Source of the DNA: Chryseobacterium bernardetii
GTDB lineage: Bacteria > Bacteroidota > Bacteroidia > Flavobacteriales > Weeksellaceae
Assembly: GCF_003815975.1 (NCBI RefSeq)
Contig: NZ_CP033932.1
Span: forward strand, 3,763,501-3,827,500
Length of the DNA: 64,000 bases
Reading direction: 5' to 3'
Both the position numbers and the translations under genes were made by a program. Positions 8,183-17,374 of this stretch are shown piece after piece. The notes under the pieces are model-generated. The model saw nothing but the letters and a program-made list of their open reading frames with translations, was not told the DNA's origin and ran no database searches. The stretch's first letter is position 1. Every line of letters starts with the position of its first letter.

Positions 8183-8680
8183 TTAGATTAATTGTTCCAT
8201 ACTGGAAACACTTTTATTTTTCTGGTATACTTCCAGTTTTTTTCTGACATATTTCAATGCAATCGGAGCAAGATATATTAAAGCTGCTCCTACCAGTTTA
8301 TTCTTCCAGTTAGAGCTTTTCATATTCTTTTTAGCATAATTACCTACTATAGCGGTAACTCCCAGCTTAATAATACTGTCTGCCACATTTCCTTTGAATG
8401 CAGAACTGGCAAGCCCCACTGCTGTATTTTTACTGATAAGAAGATCTTTCACCTCAGAAGTAAGCTGTTTGGCAATAACATCCTTTCTCAGAACAACTTT
8501 CTCATCACCATCTTTATCTACTTTTTCCTGGAGATACTGATCGCTTAAGCCATTGGTGAAAGCACTCAGACTTTCTTTTGTATTTTTAAAGGTAAGAAGG
8601 TTTTCCAGATCACTAATTTCACCTTGAAGCAATTTCTTCTTCCTTCTTAATTCTTCTATGCTTTCATATTTTCTACTCAT
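8183..8680 (-). CDS. Conserved hypothetical protein, coiled coil plus hydrophobic helix
   Basis: 165 residues, not recognised. The N-terminus (3-40) is a charged heptad-like helix (EELRRKKKLLQGEISDLENLL), probably a coiled coil. A glycine- and alanine-rich stretch (about 95-120) and a hydrophobic segment LVGAALIYLAPIALKYV (about 130-147) follow. No catalytic motif is evident. It overlaps the upstream holin-like gene by 8 bp and lies in a minus-strand group with a YtxH protein, a combination that in flavobacteria is usually linked to envelope stress. It is the last gene of that group. Function is not inferable from sequence. Confidence 0.7.
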   Translation of the reverse strand: MSRKYESIEELRRKKKLLQGEISDLENLLTFKNTKESLSAFTNGLSDQYLQEKVDKDGDEKVVLRKDVIAKQLTSEVKDLLISKNTAVGLASSAFKGNVADSIIKLGVTAIVGNYAKKNMKSSNWKNKLVGAALIYLAPIALKYVRKKLEVYQKNKSVSSMEQLI

Positions 8681-8993
8681 GGCTTGAATGATTTAAAAAT
8701 TTAATAACCTGATCTGCAACAGTATTCACTATTTTGCTTTTGAACGCGATAACAAAGGCCATTACTAATGCATAGAATGCCGCAACAATTAAGAAACCGT
8801 ACGAATAATTATCCAGTGCTTTACCAATAAGAAAAGCAATTCCAAAGTTGAACAGGATAATAAAAAAAGCAAAAGCAACAAGCAGTACTACAAAGTAGGT
8901 AATGAGCCCGGCAGAAAGGGAAGACTTTTCTGTAGCTTCAATTTTCAGAAGGTCTATTCTCTTCGAGGCGTATTCTTTAATAGTTTCTATCAT
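8673..8993 (-). CDS. Phage-holin-family / YqjE-like inner membrane protein
   Basis: 106 residues. The cytosolic N-terminus IKEYASKRIDLLKIEATEKSS (3-23) is followed by two strongly hydrophobic segments (about 28-53 and 60-85) and a short basic tail ending near HSSHE. This layout is that of the holin superfamily III/YqjE group, which despite the name is not a phage lysis protein here but a stress-linked membrane protein. Its stop overlaps the start of the 165-residue gene, so the two are probably translated together. Confidence 0.75.
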   Translation of the reverse strand: MIETIKEYASKRIDLLKIEATEKSSLSAGLITYFVVLLVAFAFFIILFNFGIAFLIGKALDNYSYGFLIVAAFYALVMAFVIAFKSKIVNTVADQVIKFLNHSSHE

Positions 8994-9016
8994 TGTTTTT
9001 TTTTAAAGTTACAAAA

Positions 9017-9044
9017 AAAGGAACTTTCGCACAAAAGTTCCTTT
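9017..9044 (-). terminator. Rho-independent terminator after YtxH gene
   Basis: AAAGGAACTTT (9017-9027) pairs perfectly with AAAGTTCCTTT (9034-9044), with A/T-rich flanks on both sides. It lies between the YtxH stop and the holin-like gene start, so at least part of the YtxH transcript should end here. Confidence 0.7.
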
Positions 9045-9072
9045 CTGTAATTTACTTAAAAAGATAAATTAC

Positions 9073-9423
9073 TTATGATTTAAGATCGTTAAGCTCTGCT
9101 TCTACATCTTTTACTACATCTGCAGTCTTAGAAACAATCTGATCTTTGTATTTGTCATATCCGTCTTTTACAGTATGTGCTACGTTGTTGGCTGTTTCTT
9201 TAAAAGTAGAAGAAATGTTGCCATATTGGTCTTTCACTTTTTCAGAAACCTCTCCGTATTTGTTTTTTGCCTGATCTTTCAGATCATTTGCCTTATTTTT
9301 GATTTTTTTTCTGGTTTCTTTTCCTTCTTCCGGTGCATATAACATTCCTAAGATTACACCTGCTGCAGCACCTGCAAGAAGTCCCGCTAATATACCTGCT
9401 GTATTTTTTCCGTTTTTAGACAT
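9073..9423 (-). CDS. YtxH domain-containing protein
   Basis: 116 residues. A glycine/alanine-rich hydrophobic helix (about 8-32, AGILAGLLAGAAAGVILGML) is followed by YAPEEGKETRKKIKNKA, the hallmark of YtxH, then an amphipathic helical repeat region rich in Lys, Asp and Glu (about 45-110) resembling stress-hydrophilic proteins. YtxH proteins are induced by general stress; molecular role unknown. It is separated from the downstream membrane gene by a terminator hairpin and followed upstream by cmk on the same strand. Confidence 0.88.
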   Translation of the reverse strand: MSKNGKNTAGILAGLLAGAAAGVILGMLYAPEEGKETRKKIKNKANDLKDQAKNKYGEVSEKVKDQYGNISSTFKETANNVAHTVKDGYDKYKDQIVSKTADVVKDVEAELNDLKS

Positions 9424-9518
9424 TTTAAGTTTTTTAATAGTTAATAATAGATTAGTTTTTACACTAATAAAACTTACAATTTGTATACCAAAGCAGGCTG
9501 TGTGCCTATTAAAAATTG

Positions 9519-10193
9519 TTAAATCTTTTGGATATAAGAAAGAATAAGTTCTATAGTTTCTTCTTTGGTAAGCGCAGAATTGTCGATCACTGTAGCATCG
9601 TCAGCCTGCTTCAATGGGGCTATTTCACGCTCACTATCAATTTTATCTCTTTCAATAAGGTTTTGCTTTACCTGTTCCTTATCTGCTTCAATTCCCAGAC
9701 CTTTTAATTCAAGAAATCTTCTGTTGGTTCTTTCATCTATACTGGCAGTAAGAAAGAATTTATAGTCTGCATCAGGCAGGACTACTGTGCCTATGTCACG
9801 TCCATCCATAATAACACCTCCTTTTTCTGCTATAGAACGCTGAGATTGTAATAGATAATCTCTCACTTCTTTTTGTTTAGCAACAAGACTTACGTTATCA
9901 GAAACCTCATTTGTACGGATTTCCTTAGATATATCTGCATTATTAAGATAAAGGACAAGTGTACCATCATTATTTTTAAATTCAAGATGAATCTGATCCA
10001 GAGAAGAAAATAAGGTCTTCAGATCAATTACACCTTCTGTATTCATGCAATTTTGCAGGGCAAACCAGGTAACTCCTCTGTAAAGTGCTCCTGTATCCAT
10101 ATGAATAAGTCCCAGCTTATCAGCAATGATTTTAGAAATAGAACTTTTTCCGGTAGACGAGTACCCATCGATAGCTATTACAGGTTTTTTCAT
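9519..10193 (-). CDS. cmk: (d)CMP kinase
   Basis: 224 residues, normal for bacterial CMP kinase. The P-loop is GYSSTGKSSISK (about 9-20); the nucleotide-binding DTGALYRGVTW follows at about 33-43, and the lid/DGRDIGTVV stretch near 127-135 is intact. It phosphorylates CMP and dCMP using ATP in pyrimidine salvage and cytidine nucleotide supply. It lies 73 bp after porQ on the same strand, a pairing common in this group. The ATG at 10193 starts MKKPVIAIDGYSS, as expected. Confidence 0.97.
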   Translation of the reverse strand: MKKPVIAIDGYSSTGKSSISKIIADKLGLIHMDTGALYRGVTWFALQNCMNTEGVIDLKTLFSSLDQIHLEFKNNDGTLVLYLNNADISKEIRTNEVSDNVSLVAKQKEVRDYLLQSQRSIAEKGGVIMDGRDIGTVVLPDADYKFFLTASIDERTNRRFLELKGLGIEADKEQVKQNLIERDKIDSEREIAPLKQADDATVIDNSALTKEETIELILSYIQKI

Positions 10194-10266
10194 ACTGCAA
10201 ATTTCAAGATTTTTTTTAGAAAATCAAGAACTAATAAGAAATTTTAAGAGGTATTTAAGAGTTTTT

Positions 10267-11259
10267 CTATTCACCTCTATGGCTGGAAAGATCCATGGAA
10301 ACTCCTATCTGATTGACGTTCGAAGAGTTGTGATATCTTATGTGGGCATAATCTATACGGAATCTTGACACTTTAATTCCGAAGCCGCCGGAAAGTCCTG
10401 AAAAGTTTCTCTGATCTGCCACGGCAAGTTCATTTCCTCGTTTTACATTATATCCCAGCCTGATATTAAAGTTTTTTTCGGGGAATAATTCTGCGCCTAA
10501 AGAGAAGTGATCGGCAATTTTTCTGCCGGCATTCACTTTCTGCCCGTCCTTATTGTATTCGGATGAAATATTAAACTGCTGGAGATCATGTGCCGTAACA
10601 GTAATGGCAAGCGGGAAGTTCTTTAATATCCTTGTATATCCAACATCTACTCTGAATGGAAGGTTTTCACGGGTTCCATTAAAGGATTTCAACTGAAAAC
10701 CAAAGTTTCTCAATACAAGGGAAAGTACTTCTTTGTTCTTTTTGTTATGATAGGTAATTCCGGCAGTTCCTGAGATAGCGGAAGAGGTATAGTTGTCTAT
10801 TTTTGAGGTAATGAAATTTAATCCTCCACCAATGGTCCAGTCTTCTTCAAACTGGTAAGCATATCCGGCACCAATTGCTACATCAGAAGCTTTATATTCT
10901 CCATCCTGAAAACCGTTTTCATCAGTTCTCGGAATACTTCCATAGCTCATATACCTTGCATTGATGGTAGCCATATGGCCATTGTCAAAGTCTTTGGCAT
11001 AAGCAATGGTACCGTATTTGGAGTCGGCAAGATAAGCGGTAGCATTCACAGAAAGCTGCTTGTCTGAATCTTTATTTAACAGGGCCGGGTTTGCAATAGC
11101 AAAGGAAACATCATAATCTCTTATCGAAATTGCATCTCCACCTAAGGCTGCCTGTCTTGCAGATACAGGTACATTTAAGAACGGATACACATTTGTTCCT
11201 GTTTGTGCATAAGAAACAATTCCTGATAGAAATAATGAAAAAATGATAATTTTCTTCAA
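10267..11259 (-). CDS. porQ: Type IX secretion system protein PorQ
   Basis: 330 residues with a Sec signal peptide (cleavage after SYAQ, about 19). The mature protein starts with TNVYPFLNVPVSARQAALGG, the diagnostic PorQ/PorV-like N-terminus, and continues as an outer-membrane beta barrel ending near SSHRGE. PorQ works with PorZ and PorU to anchor cargo on the cell surface after secretion by T9SS. The presence of a T9SS cargo gene at 29608 in the same window fits an active system. It probably forms a transcript with cmk from the promoter at 11278-11285. Confidence 0.92.
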   Translation of the reverse strand: MKKIIIFSLFLSGIVSYAQTGTNVYPFLNVPVSARQAALGGDAISIRDYDVSFAIANPALLNKDSDKQLSVNATAYLADSKYGTIAYAKDFDNGHMATINARYMSYGSIPRTDENGFQDGEYKASDVAIGAGYAYQFEEDWTIGGGLNFITSKIDNYTSSAISGTAGITYHNKKNKEVLSLVLRNFGFQLKSFNGTRENLPFRVDVGYTRILKNFPLAITVTAHDLQQFNISSEYNKDGQKVNAGRKIADHFSLGAELFPEKNFNIRLGYNVKRGNELAVADQRNFSGLSGGFGIKVSRFRIDYAHIRYHNSSNVNQIGVSMDLSSHRGE

Positions 11260-11277
11260 CTCAATTTATAATTAATG

Positions 11278-11285
11278 CAAAAATA
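11278..11285 (-). promoter_or_regulatory. Promoter -7 box for porQ-cmk (TATTTTTG on minus)
   Basis: The minus strand reads TATTTTTG here, 18 bp before the porQ ATG, fitting the TAnnTTTG rule with a leader of about 12 nt. Confidence 0.6.
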
Positions 11286-11364
11286 ATCCTTTTTCGTACT
11301 TTTCAAAATATTTCTTACATTATTTCTAATTAAATATTTTTCTTTTACCAATATTTTTAATGAT

Positions 11365-11372
11365 TATATTTG
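11365..11372 (+). promoter_or_regulatory. Promoter -7 box for pyrH (TATATTTG)
   Basis: TATATTTG matches TAnnTTTG. It lies 53 bp before the pyrH ATG and is the best box in the porQ-pyrH divergent region. Confidence 0.6.
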
Positions 11373-11422
11373 CAAAATCAAATTTTGGGGAAACCCACTC
11401 TAGTAAAGCTTATTAAAAATAA

Positions 11423-12133
<711 letters not shown>

Positions 12134-12228
12134 TCACAGAATATAGATTAAAAAAGTATAAGGTAGGTTTAAATGATATTTCGTTATTCTTATCTTTTAC
12201 CGGAAATTAATTTTTTCTATAAAAAACA

Positions 12229-12270
12229 AACCACTTGTTACAGCAATTAAAGCTATGGCAAGTGGTTTTT
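12229..12270 (+). terminator. Rho-independent terminator after pyrH
   Basis: AACCACTTG (12229-12237) pairs with CAAGTGGTT (12259-12267), followed by TTTTTATTT. It lies about 95 bp after the pyrH stop. Confidence 0.75.
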
Positions 12271-12765
12271 TATTTGTCTTTCATTTAGTCTGTAAACTTC
12301 AGAAATGTCTCCTTGAAAATTCAGTTCCCATGTTATTCATTTCTAAATTCTTTAATAATGTGATTTTCTGAATAAAAAGCTTTGTTAAAAAGAATATTGT
12401 AAAGTAAAAGAGAAAAAATGAGGTATATAAGCGTGGAAACATCCGAAATATCATATAGGTATTTGTACCTGTATTCTTCTCAATGAGAATATTGTTGCTG
12501 ATTACAGATTTTGGTGCTAAAAAATAGAGAAACACAATCAAACTGTATTTGATGAGTTGATAAATATATATTTTAATTGTTTAAGGGTTAATTCTTTTCT
12601 TTGAATAGAAGAACAATTTTGAGCCCATGAATATATTTTATTTCTGATCCATAATCATCGGAAACTATGGATAAAAGAGATAATACAGGTAGCAATTAAA
12701 CCTGAAAAGAGCTCTTCTCCCAAAAATAGAGAATATAAGCTTAGTGAAATATCGAAAACAATCAT
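12271..12765. other. Intergenic region, no supported gene
   Basis: Nearly 500 bp of AT-rich sequence between the pyrH terminator and the frr promoter. An 80-codon minus-strand frame (12299-12541) is present but lacks a recognisable domain and a ribosome binding site and is not called as a gene. Confidence 0.5.
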
Positions 12766-12773
12766 TATTTTTG
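12766..12773 (+). promoter_or_regulatory. Promoter -7 box for frr (TATTTTTG)
   Basis: TATTTTTG matches TAnnTTTG and is about 110 bp before the frr ATG, giving a leader of about 100 nt. Confidence 0.5.
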
Positions 12774-12882
12774 CACCACTGAATAGTAAAAGACAGCTTG
12801 GAAGCAAGTGGTTGGATATATTTACTCTCTGATATTCAGTGTGTATTAATTAATGTGTAATTTATCAAACTATACTATAATA

Positions 12883-13437
12883 ATGGAAGAATTAGATCTA
12901 ATATTAGAATCTGTAAAACAGGACATGGACGCAGCGGTAAAACACCTTGACCATGCATTTCAAAGAATCAGAGCAGGACGTGCTTCTACAGCAATGGTTC
13001 AGGATGTAATGGTTGAATATTATGGAGCAATGACTCCACTTAACCAGGTTGCCAATGTTTCTATTCCAGATGCAATGACTATCTCTATTCAACCTTGGGA
13101 CAGAACCGCGATCAATGCAATTGAAAAAGCGATCATTAATTCAAACTTAGGTTTTGCGCCTTCTAATAACGGAGAAAACATTATTCTTAATGTACCGCCT
13201 TTAACTGAAGAAAGAAGAAAGGAACTTGCAAAACAGGCTAAAAGCGAAACTGAGCAGACAAAAATCGTTGTAAGAAATGCAAGACAGGATGGTTTGAAAG
13301 AACTTAAAAAGCTTGATGGAGTTTCTGAAGACGTTGTAAAAGGCGTAGAAGAAGAAATCCAGACGTACACAGATAAGTATGTGAAGCTTTGTGATGAGCA
13401 TCTTAAAACAAAAGAAGCTGAAATTATGAAAGTATAA
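12883..13437 (+). CDS. frr: Ribosome recycling factor
   Basis: 184 residues from ATG 12883; the upstream in-frame ATG at 12853 would add ten residues unlike the family, so the second is preferred. The three-helix bundle signature is clear: VKHLDHAFQRIRAGRAS (about 17-33), DVMVEYYGAMTPLNQVANVS (about 38-57) and LTEERRKELAKQAK (about 107-120). RRF splits the ribosome after termination together with EF-G. A strong terminator follows 24 bp after the stop. Confidence 0.97.
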   Translation: MEELDLILESVKQDMDAAVKHLDHAFQRIRAGRASTAMVQDVMVEYYGAMTPLNQVANVSIPDAMTISIQPWDRTAINAIEKAIINSNLGFAPSNNGENIILNVPPLTEERRKELAKQAKSETEQTKIVVRNARQDGLKELKKLDGVSEDVVKGVEEEIQTYTDKYVKLCDEHLKTKEAEIMKV

Positions 13438-13461
13438 TTTTCAGTTTATGAAAATACAGAA

Positions 13462-13493
13462 AGAGGATTCCCAAACCGGAATCCTCTTTTTTT
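13462..13493 (+). terminator. Rho-independent terminator after frr
   Basis: AGAGGATTCC (13462-13471) pairs perfectly with GGAATCCTCT (13478-13487), followed by seven Ts. Confidence 0.88.
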
Positions 13494-13613
13494 GGAAGTA
13501 CCTTTCTATAAATTAATTAGAATTATCGGTCTGTTATAATATATTGATGAGTATTATCGTTATATTTATTGATTATTCCTGAAAATACTATAGAACAGGA
13601 TAACAACATAAAG

Positions 13614-14675
13614 ATGATGACCAGAATTATTGGGGTGGGGAACTATATCCCATCCGAAACAATTACCAATTTATTTTTTGACAAGCATATTTTTCTTAAT
13701 GAGGAAGGAGTCTTATTAAAGGACAATAATGCCTCTATCACAGAAAAGCTAAAAAAAATTACAGGCATTGAAGAAAGAAGATATGCCAGCAGTACACAGG
13801 TCACTTCAGATTTGGGACTTAAAGCTGCTCAGGCTGCCATAGAAAATGCAGGGATAGACCCTGAAACTCTAGACTACATTATATTTGCCCATAATTTTGG
13901 AGACGTGCGGTTTGGAACGGTTCAGTCTGATATGGTTCCAAGTCTTGCTGCACGGGTGAAGCATTTATTAGGAATACGAAATAATTTCTGTGTGGCGTAT
14001 GATGTTTTATTTGGCTGTCCGGGCTGGATAGAAGGAGTAATACAGGCCAATGCATTTATCAGGGCAGGAATCGCCAAGCGATGCCTTGTCATTGGAGCTG
14101 AAACACTTTCCCGTGTTGTGGATATTCATGACAGAGACAGCATGATCTATGCTGACGGTGCCGGCGCTGCAGTTCTGGAAATTAATGAAAATGATGAATC
14201 GGGAATCAAATCTCACTTATCTGCTTCTTATACCCTGACGGAAAAAGACTACTTGTATTTTGGAAAATCTTATAACAATGAGCGATGTCCGGATACCCGA
14301 TATATCAAAATGGATGGAAGGAAAATCTATGAATTTGCTCTCCTTCATGTTCCTGAAGCGATGAAGAAGTGTCTGGATAACAGCGGATATTCAATTCATA
14401 AGCTCAATAAAATCATTATTCATCAGGCGAATGAAAAAATGGATGAAGCTATTGTTAACAGGTTTTACCAGCTGTATAATACTCCAGTTCCGGAGCATAT
14501 CATGCCTATGGTAATTCATAAACTGGGTAACAGCAGTGTAGCAACTATTCCATCTTTACTTGCTATGATTTTAAAGGGTGAGTTAGAGCATCATGAGATC
14601 AGGAAGAATGATGTTGTATTATTTGCTTCAGTAGGAGCTGGTATGAATATTAATGCTTTTGTTTATCAGTTTTAA
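13614..14675 (+). CDS. 3-oxoacyl-ACP synthase III-like enzyme (KASIII/FabH superfamily)
   Basis: 353 residues from ATG 13614 (13617 is a second candidate); an upstream TTG at 13569 is not supported. The start TRIIGVGNYIPSETITN is the usual KASIII opening. The triad is visible: the cysteine in LFGCPGW (about 122), the histidine in IIHQAN (about 275) and the asparagine in KLGNSS (about 308). FabH itself condenses acetyl-CoA with malonyl-ACP, but this family also includes enzymes with other acyl substrates. The gene stands alone, without fab genes, so a special acyl-transfer role is possible. A strong hairpin lies directly at the stop. Confidence 0.85.
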   Translation: MMTRIIGVGNYIPSETITNLFFDKHIFLNEEGVLLKDNNASITEKLKKITGIEERRYASSTQVTSDLGLKAAQAAIENAGIDPETLDYIIFAHNFGDVRFGTVQSDMVPSLAARVKHLLGIRNNFCVAYDVLFGCPGWIEGVIQANAFIRAGIAKRCLVIGAETLSRVVDIHDRDSMIYADGAGAAVLEINENDESGIKSHLSASYTLTEKDYLYFGKSYNNERCPDTRYIKMDGRKIYEFALLHVPEAMKKCLDNSGYSIHKLNKIIIHQANEKMDEAIVNRFYQLYNTPVPEHIMPMVIHKLGNSSVATIPSLLAMILKGELEHHEIRKNDVVLFASVGAGMNINAFVYQF

Positions 14676-14715
14676 TAAAGAAAGAGACTCCGGACTTGGA
14701 GTCTCTTTCTTTATT
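14674..14715. terminator. Bidirectional terminator between KASIII gene and a convergent gene
   Basis: An 18-bp perfect stem: 14674-14691 pairs with 14698-14715, with the sequence AATAAAGAAAGAGACTCC and its complement. A-rich and T-rich edges let it work for both strands. Confidence 0.9.
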
Positions 14716-14723
14716 ATTAAGAA

Positions 14724-15521
14724 TTATTTACAGTTTTCGTTGTAATCTGTAATAACTTCTTCTATAATTTCCGGAACGTTTGACATGACATCGTCAATCT
14801 GGCTTTTAATCAATCTGCCAAGGCCGGATCTTTTCTTTTCATCATTCTTCAGGGAAGCATAAGCACCGCTGGTCATCTTACCTTTAGTATAGCTGCAGTC
14901 TGCAATAATTATTTTAGCTTTGGCCAAACTAAGTTCTTCAATTTTACCGCCTTTTTTGCTGTAGATATAAGATGGGTGTTCTCTCATTCTCTTAGTTTCT
15001 GCATCAGCAGCAGCAATCTGGCTGGTTCCAGCGGAAAAAGTAGTGGGATAACCATACAATTTATAGACTTTAATCTTTCCGTCTTTTACAATTTCAGCAA
15101 ACTGGGTGTTTTTTGTAAGATTATTAAAGGCTTTAATATTACCGCTCAAACCTCCGGTGGCAGTATTGAATCCTTCTTTAGTATTGGTATATTTAATATT
15201 TTCGAAATGTATTTCGTTATTGTTATCATCAACAGCAACATATTCTTTAATATCATCTGTATCCAGTGTTTTGAACTTCTGTTTTTTCTTAGATTTGTCA
15301 ATGTCAGATACAGCCACAAATTTTACTTTCTTCTGATTATCCCAGGGAGACATGGCATCTCCATTCAGTCTTACGATACCTTCAATTTTTTTACTACTTT
15401 TGTCAATGATATAACCATATTTTTCATCGCCTTTTAAAGAGTAATCCGTGTTGTTATCTTCCTGTGCGTAAGCATTAAAAGAAACCATTGCAAACAGGCC
15501 TATAGCCAGTACTTTTTTCAT
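14724..15521 (-). CDS. Secreted protein of unknown function
   Basis: 265 residues with a clear Sec signal peptide (KKVLAIGLFAMVSFNAYAQ, cleaved after about 20). The mature part is rich in Lys, Asp and Asn and mostly predicted beta: segments such as KYGYIIDKSSKKIEGIVRLN (about 35-54) and IKVYKLYGYPTTFSAG (about 150-165). One cysteine near 209 and another near the C-terminus (ENCK). No enzymatic motif, no lipobox and no T9SS sorting domain is seen. It probably resides in the periplasm. The family was not recognised. It has its own promoter box at 15545-15552 and shares a bidirectional terminator with the KASIII gene. Confidence 0.75.
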   Translation of the reverse strand: MKKVLAIGLFAMVSFNAYAQEDNNTDYSLKGDEKYGYIIDKSSKKIEGIVRLNGDAMSPWDNQKKVKFVAVSDIDKSKKKQKFKTLDTDDIKEYVAVDDNNNEIHFENIKYTNTKEGFNTATGGLSGNIKAFNNLTKNTQFAEIVKDGKIKVYKLYGYPTTFSAGTSQIAAADAETKRMREHPSYIYSKKGGKIEELSLAKAKIIIADCSYTKGKMTSGAYASLKNDEKKRSGLGRLIKSQIDDVMSNVPEIIEEVITDYNENCK

Positions 15522-15544
15522 GTAGTTATCGTTTTATTTTTTTG

Positions 15545-15552
15545 CAAATATA
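15545..15552 (-). promoter_or_regulatory. Promoter -7 box (TATATTTG on minus)
   Basis: The minus strand reads TATATTTG, 23 bp before the ATG of the secreted protein gene. Confidence 0.6.
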
Positions 15553-15763
15553 ATCTTTTATCCTTTCTGGGAAAATAGTTTGTGAAAGGTTGGGAAGCTG
15601 CAGGCCGGGAGAGGAGTGTTTATAGACGTTTATGCAACAGATCGAGTTCGTTTTGTAGGGTGAATAAAAATCAAGAATCTATAAGTCTCGGTTACTTTAA
15701 AATCTATTTATCTTTATGAATGAATGGCCAGTATGAACTTACTAGTTTCCTCTTTCAGCTTTC

Positions 15764-15806
15764 AATAAACAAAAAAGCCCGGATTTTCCGGGCTTTTTTG
15801 TTTATT
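15764..15806. terminator. Terminator after the LptF/G gene
   Basis: A 20-bp perfect stem (15764-15783 with 15787-15806) around a 3-nt loop with core AAGCCCGGA/TCCGGGCTT and flanking A/T runs. It directly follows the stop of the minus-strand permease gene. The remaining interval to 15521 holds no gene that can be supported. Confidence 0.9.
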
Positions 15807-15809
15807 AAA

Positions 15810-17267
15810 TTATTGATACCTCTTATGTTCTTTATTTTTCGAGAATCTCTTTGTAATCGGCTTGAATAATACTTTATATTTTTCTGCATCAAATAACTGT
15901 GAATCTGTAAGTGCTTTATAAGTCATCCACACACCAAATGGAAATAAAATGAAATTAGGCAGCCAGGCTGCTAAATAAGGATTCATTTTACCACTCCAGG
16001 ACATATTTTCTACCCCAACATTGATAACATAGAAAATGATAAAGATAACAATCGCAATAATTACAGGAAGCCCCATTCCTCCTTTTCTGATGATAGATCC
16101 CAAACTGGCCCCAATCAGGAAGAAAATAAGACACGTTACTGAATAAGAGATATACCGCTGCTGATAAATAACAATCTTACTGAAGTATTTTACATTGGTA
16201 CTGAACTCATTTTTTTTAACCTCCAGTGTTGATTTCAGATTTTCAAGTCTGTTATAGGAACTGTAAATCATCTCAAGCTTTTTATCACTCTTTACCGTAT
16301 CCAGTTTTATCTGGGCTTTTGGTGCTACTTTAGGTTTATTGGCCTGATCCATATAAGCAACCACACTATTGGTCTGATTTAAAACATCTGATCCTATGCT
16401 TTTAAAAAACAGGGCATTTTCTTTTTTACTGACGGCAATCGTTTTATTAAGCTCATTATAAGTCTGGAAACGATAGTCATCCGTAATCTGTTCCTTTTCA
16501 ATAGCTTTATTAATAAGTTCACTAATGTCAAAGTGATTTACCAGGGTGTCGAATTTAATGGCCTGGTCCGGTTGTTTTTTTCTTACATCTTCTCCTTTTC
16601 CTGCAAAATTATCTTCAAATACATACCCGTTATACAGTACCAGCTTCAGAAAATTTTTGTTGGCTGCAGGTACAAACTTTCCTTTTTCAGCTACTACAGA
16701 TTGTTGGTTTTCATACGTGTTGGCTTTTTTATGAACAAAAACTCCTTCAATATTTTCTCCGTTCTCCCCATATATCTTGTCAAATTTTACCAGGTATCCT
16801 GGGATCTGATCAATAAACTGTCCGGGAGTAAAGTTAATTGCAGGTTTTGTTTGTGCAATATTGAAAAGCATATTCTTAGCTTTCCTCTGGAAATCCGGAA
16901 TAATATTGTTGGAGAAGAAAAACAGCATGATGGCAAGAATTGTGGTGATTCCTAAAAGAGGAGTCATTACCCTTGTAAGAGGAATTCCTGCAGCTTTCAT
17001 TGCGGCAAGTTCATAACGTTCACCAAATTCTCCGAATGACATGATACTTGCCAGAAGAATGGTGAGCGGAAGAACCATACTGATAACGTTCACCCCAAGG
17101 TAAAAAAGAAGTTTCAGGATTTGCCAGTAGCTTAATCCTTTTCCCATAAACTGTCCTAATTGAACCCAGATAATGTTTACAATGAAAATGAAAAACAATA
17201 CGCTGAATATAAAGAAAAACGGTCCAAAGAAGGTTTTTATGATATATCTGTCTAGTATTTTTAACAT
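15810..17267 (-). CDS. LptF/LptG family permease of the LPS exporter
   Basis: 485 residues. The N-terminus MLKILDRYIIKTFFGPF is a family signature and begins the first of three N-terminal membrane helices (to about 110). A long periplasmic jellyroll domain (about 130-375) contains GQFIDQIPGYLVKFDKI. Three C-terminal helices follow (about 375-460). LptF and LptG form the inner-membrane part of the machine that lifts lipopolysaccharide to the outer membrane. The periplasmic region is longer than in enteric LptG, as usual in Bacteroidota. It is 107 bp downstream of the LolA-like gene on the same strand, with a hairpin between them. Confidence 0.9.
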   Translation of the reverse strand: MLKILDRYIIKTFFGPFFFIFSVLFFIFIVNIIWVQLGQFMGKGLSYWQILKLLFYLGVNVISMVLPLTILLASIMSFGEFGERYELAAMKAAGIPLTRVMTPLLGITTILAIMLFFFSNNIIPDFQRKAKNMLFNIAQTKPAINFTPGQFIDQIPGYLVKFDKIYGENGENIEGVFVHKKANTYENQQSVVAEKGKFVPAANKNFLKLVLYNGYVFEDNFAGKGEDVRKKQPDQAIKFDTLVNHFDISELINKAIEKEQITDDYRFQTYNELNKTIAVSKKENALFFKSIGSDVLNQTNSVVAYMDQANKPKVAPKAQIKLDTVKSDKKLEMIYSSYNRLENLKSTLEVKKNEFSTNVKYFSKIVIYQQRYISYSVTCLIFFLIGASLGSIIRKGGMGLPVIIAIVIFIIFYVINVGVENMSWSGKMNPYLAAWLPNFILFPFGVWMTYKALTDSQLFDAEKYKVLFKPITKRFSKNKEHKRYQ

Positions 17268-17282
17268 GCGTCAAAATTAATC

Positions 17283-17308
17283 AAAAAGCCGCAAACTTGC
17301 GGCTTTTA
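17283..17308. terminator. Hairpin between LolA-like and LptF/G genes
   Basis: AAAAGCCGCAA pairs with TTGCGGCTTTT around a short loop, with T-rich flanks on both strands. It may partly end the lolA-like transcript before the lpt gene. Confidence 0.75.
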
Positions 17309-17374
17309 TATTTTGTTATTTTTTTCTGTAGTGAAATTTCAAAAACGTGAATTTACTTTTTTGATTTTCAACTT

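Noticed and set aside
12299..12541. 80-codon minus-strand frame after pyrH
   Set aside because: AT-rich hydrophobic frame with no start signal, domain or neighbour logic; likely chance.
12853..12882. Ten-residue N-terminal extension of RRF
   Set aside because: The family begins at the MEELDLI position; the upstream ATG gives residues not typical of RRF.
13569..13613. TTG start 15 codons upstream for the KASIII-like protein
   Set aside because: ATG 13614 begins the standard TRIIGVGNYIP opening; the upstream part has no likeness.
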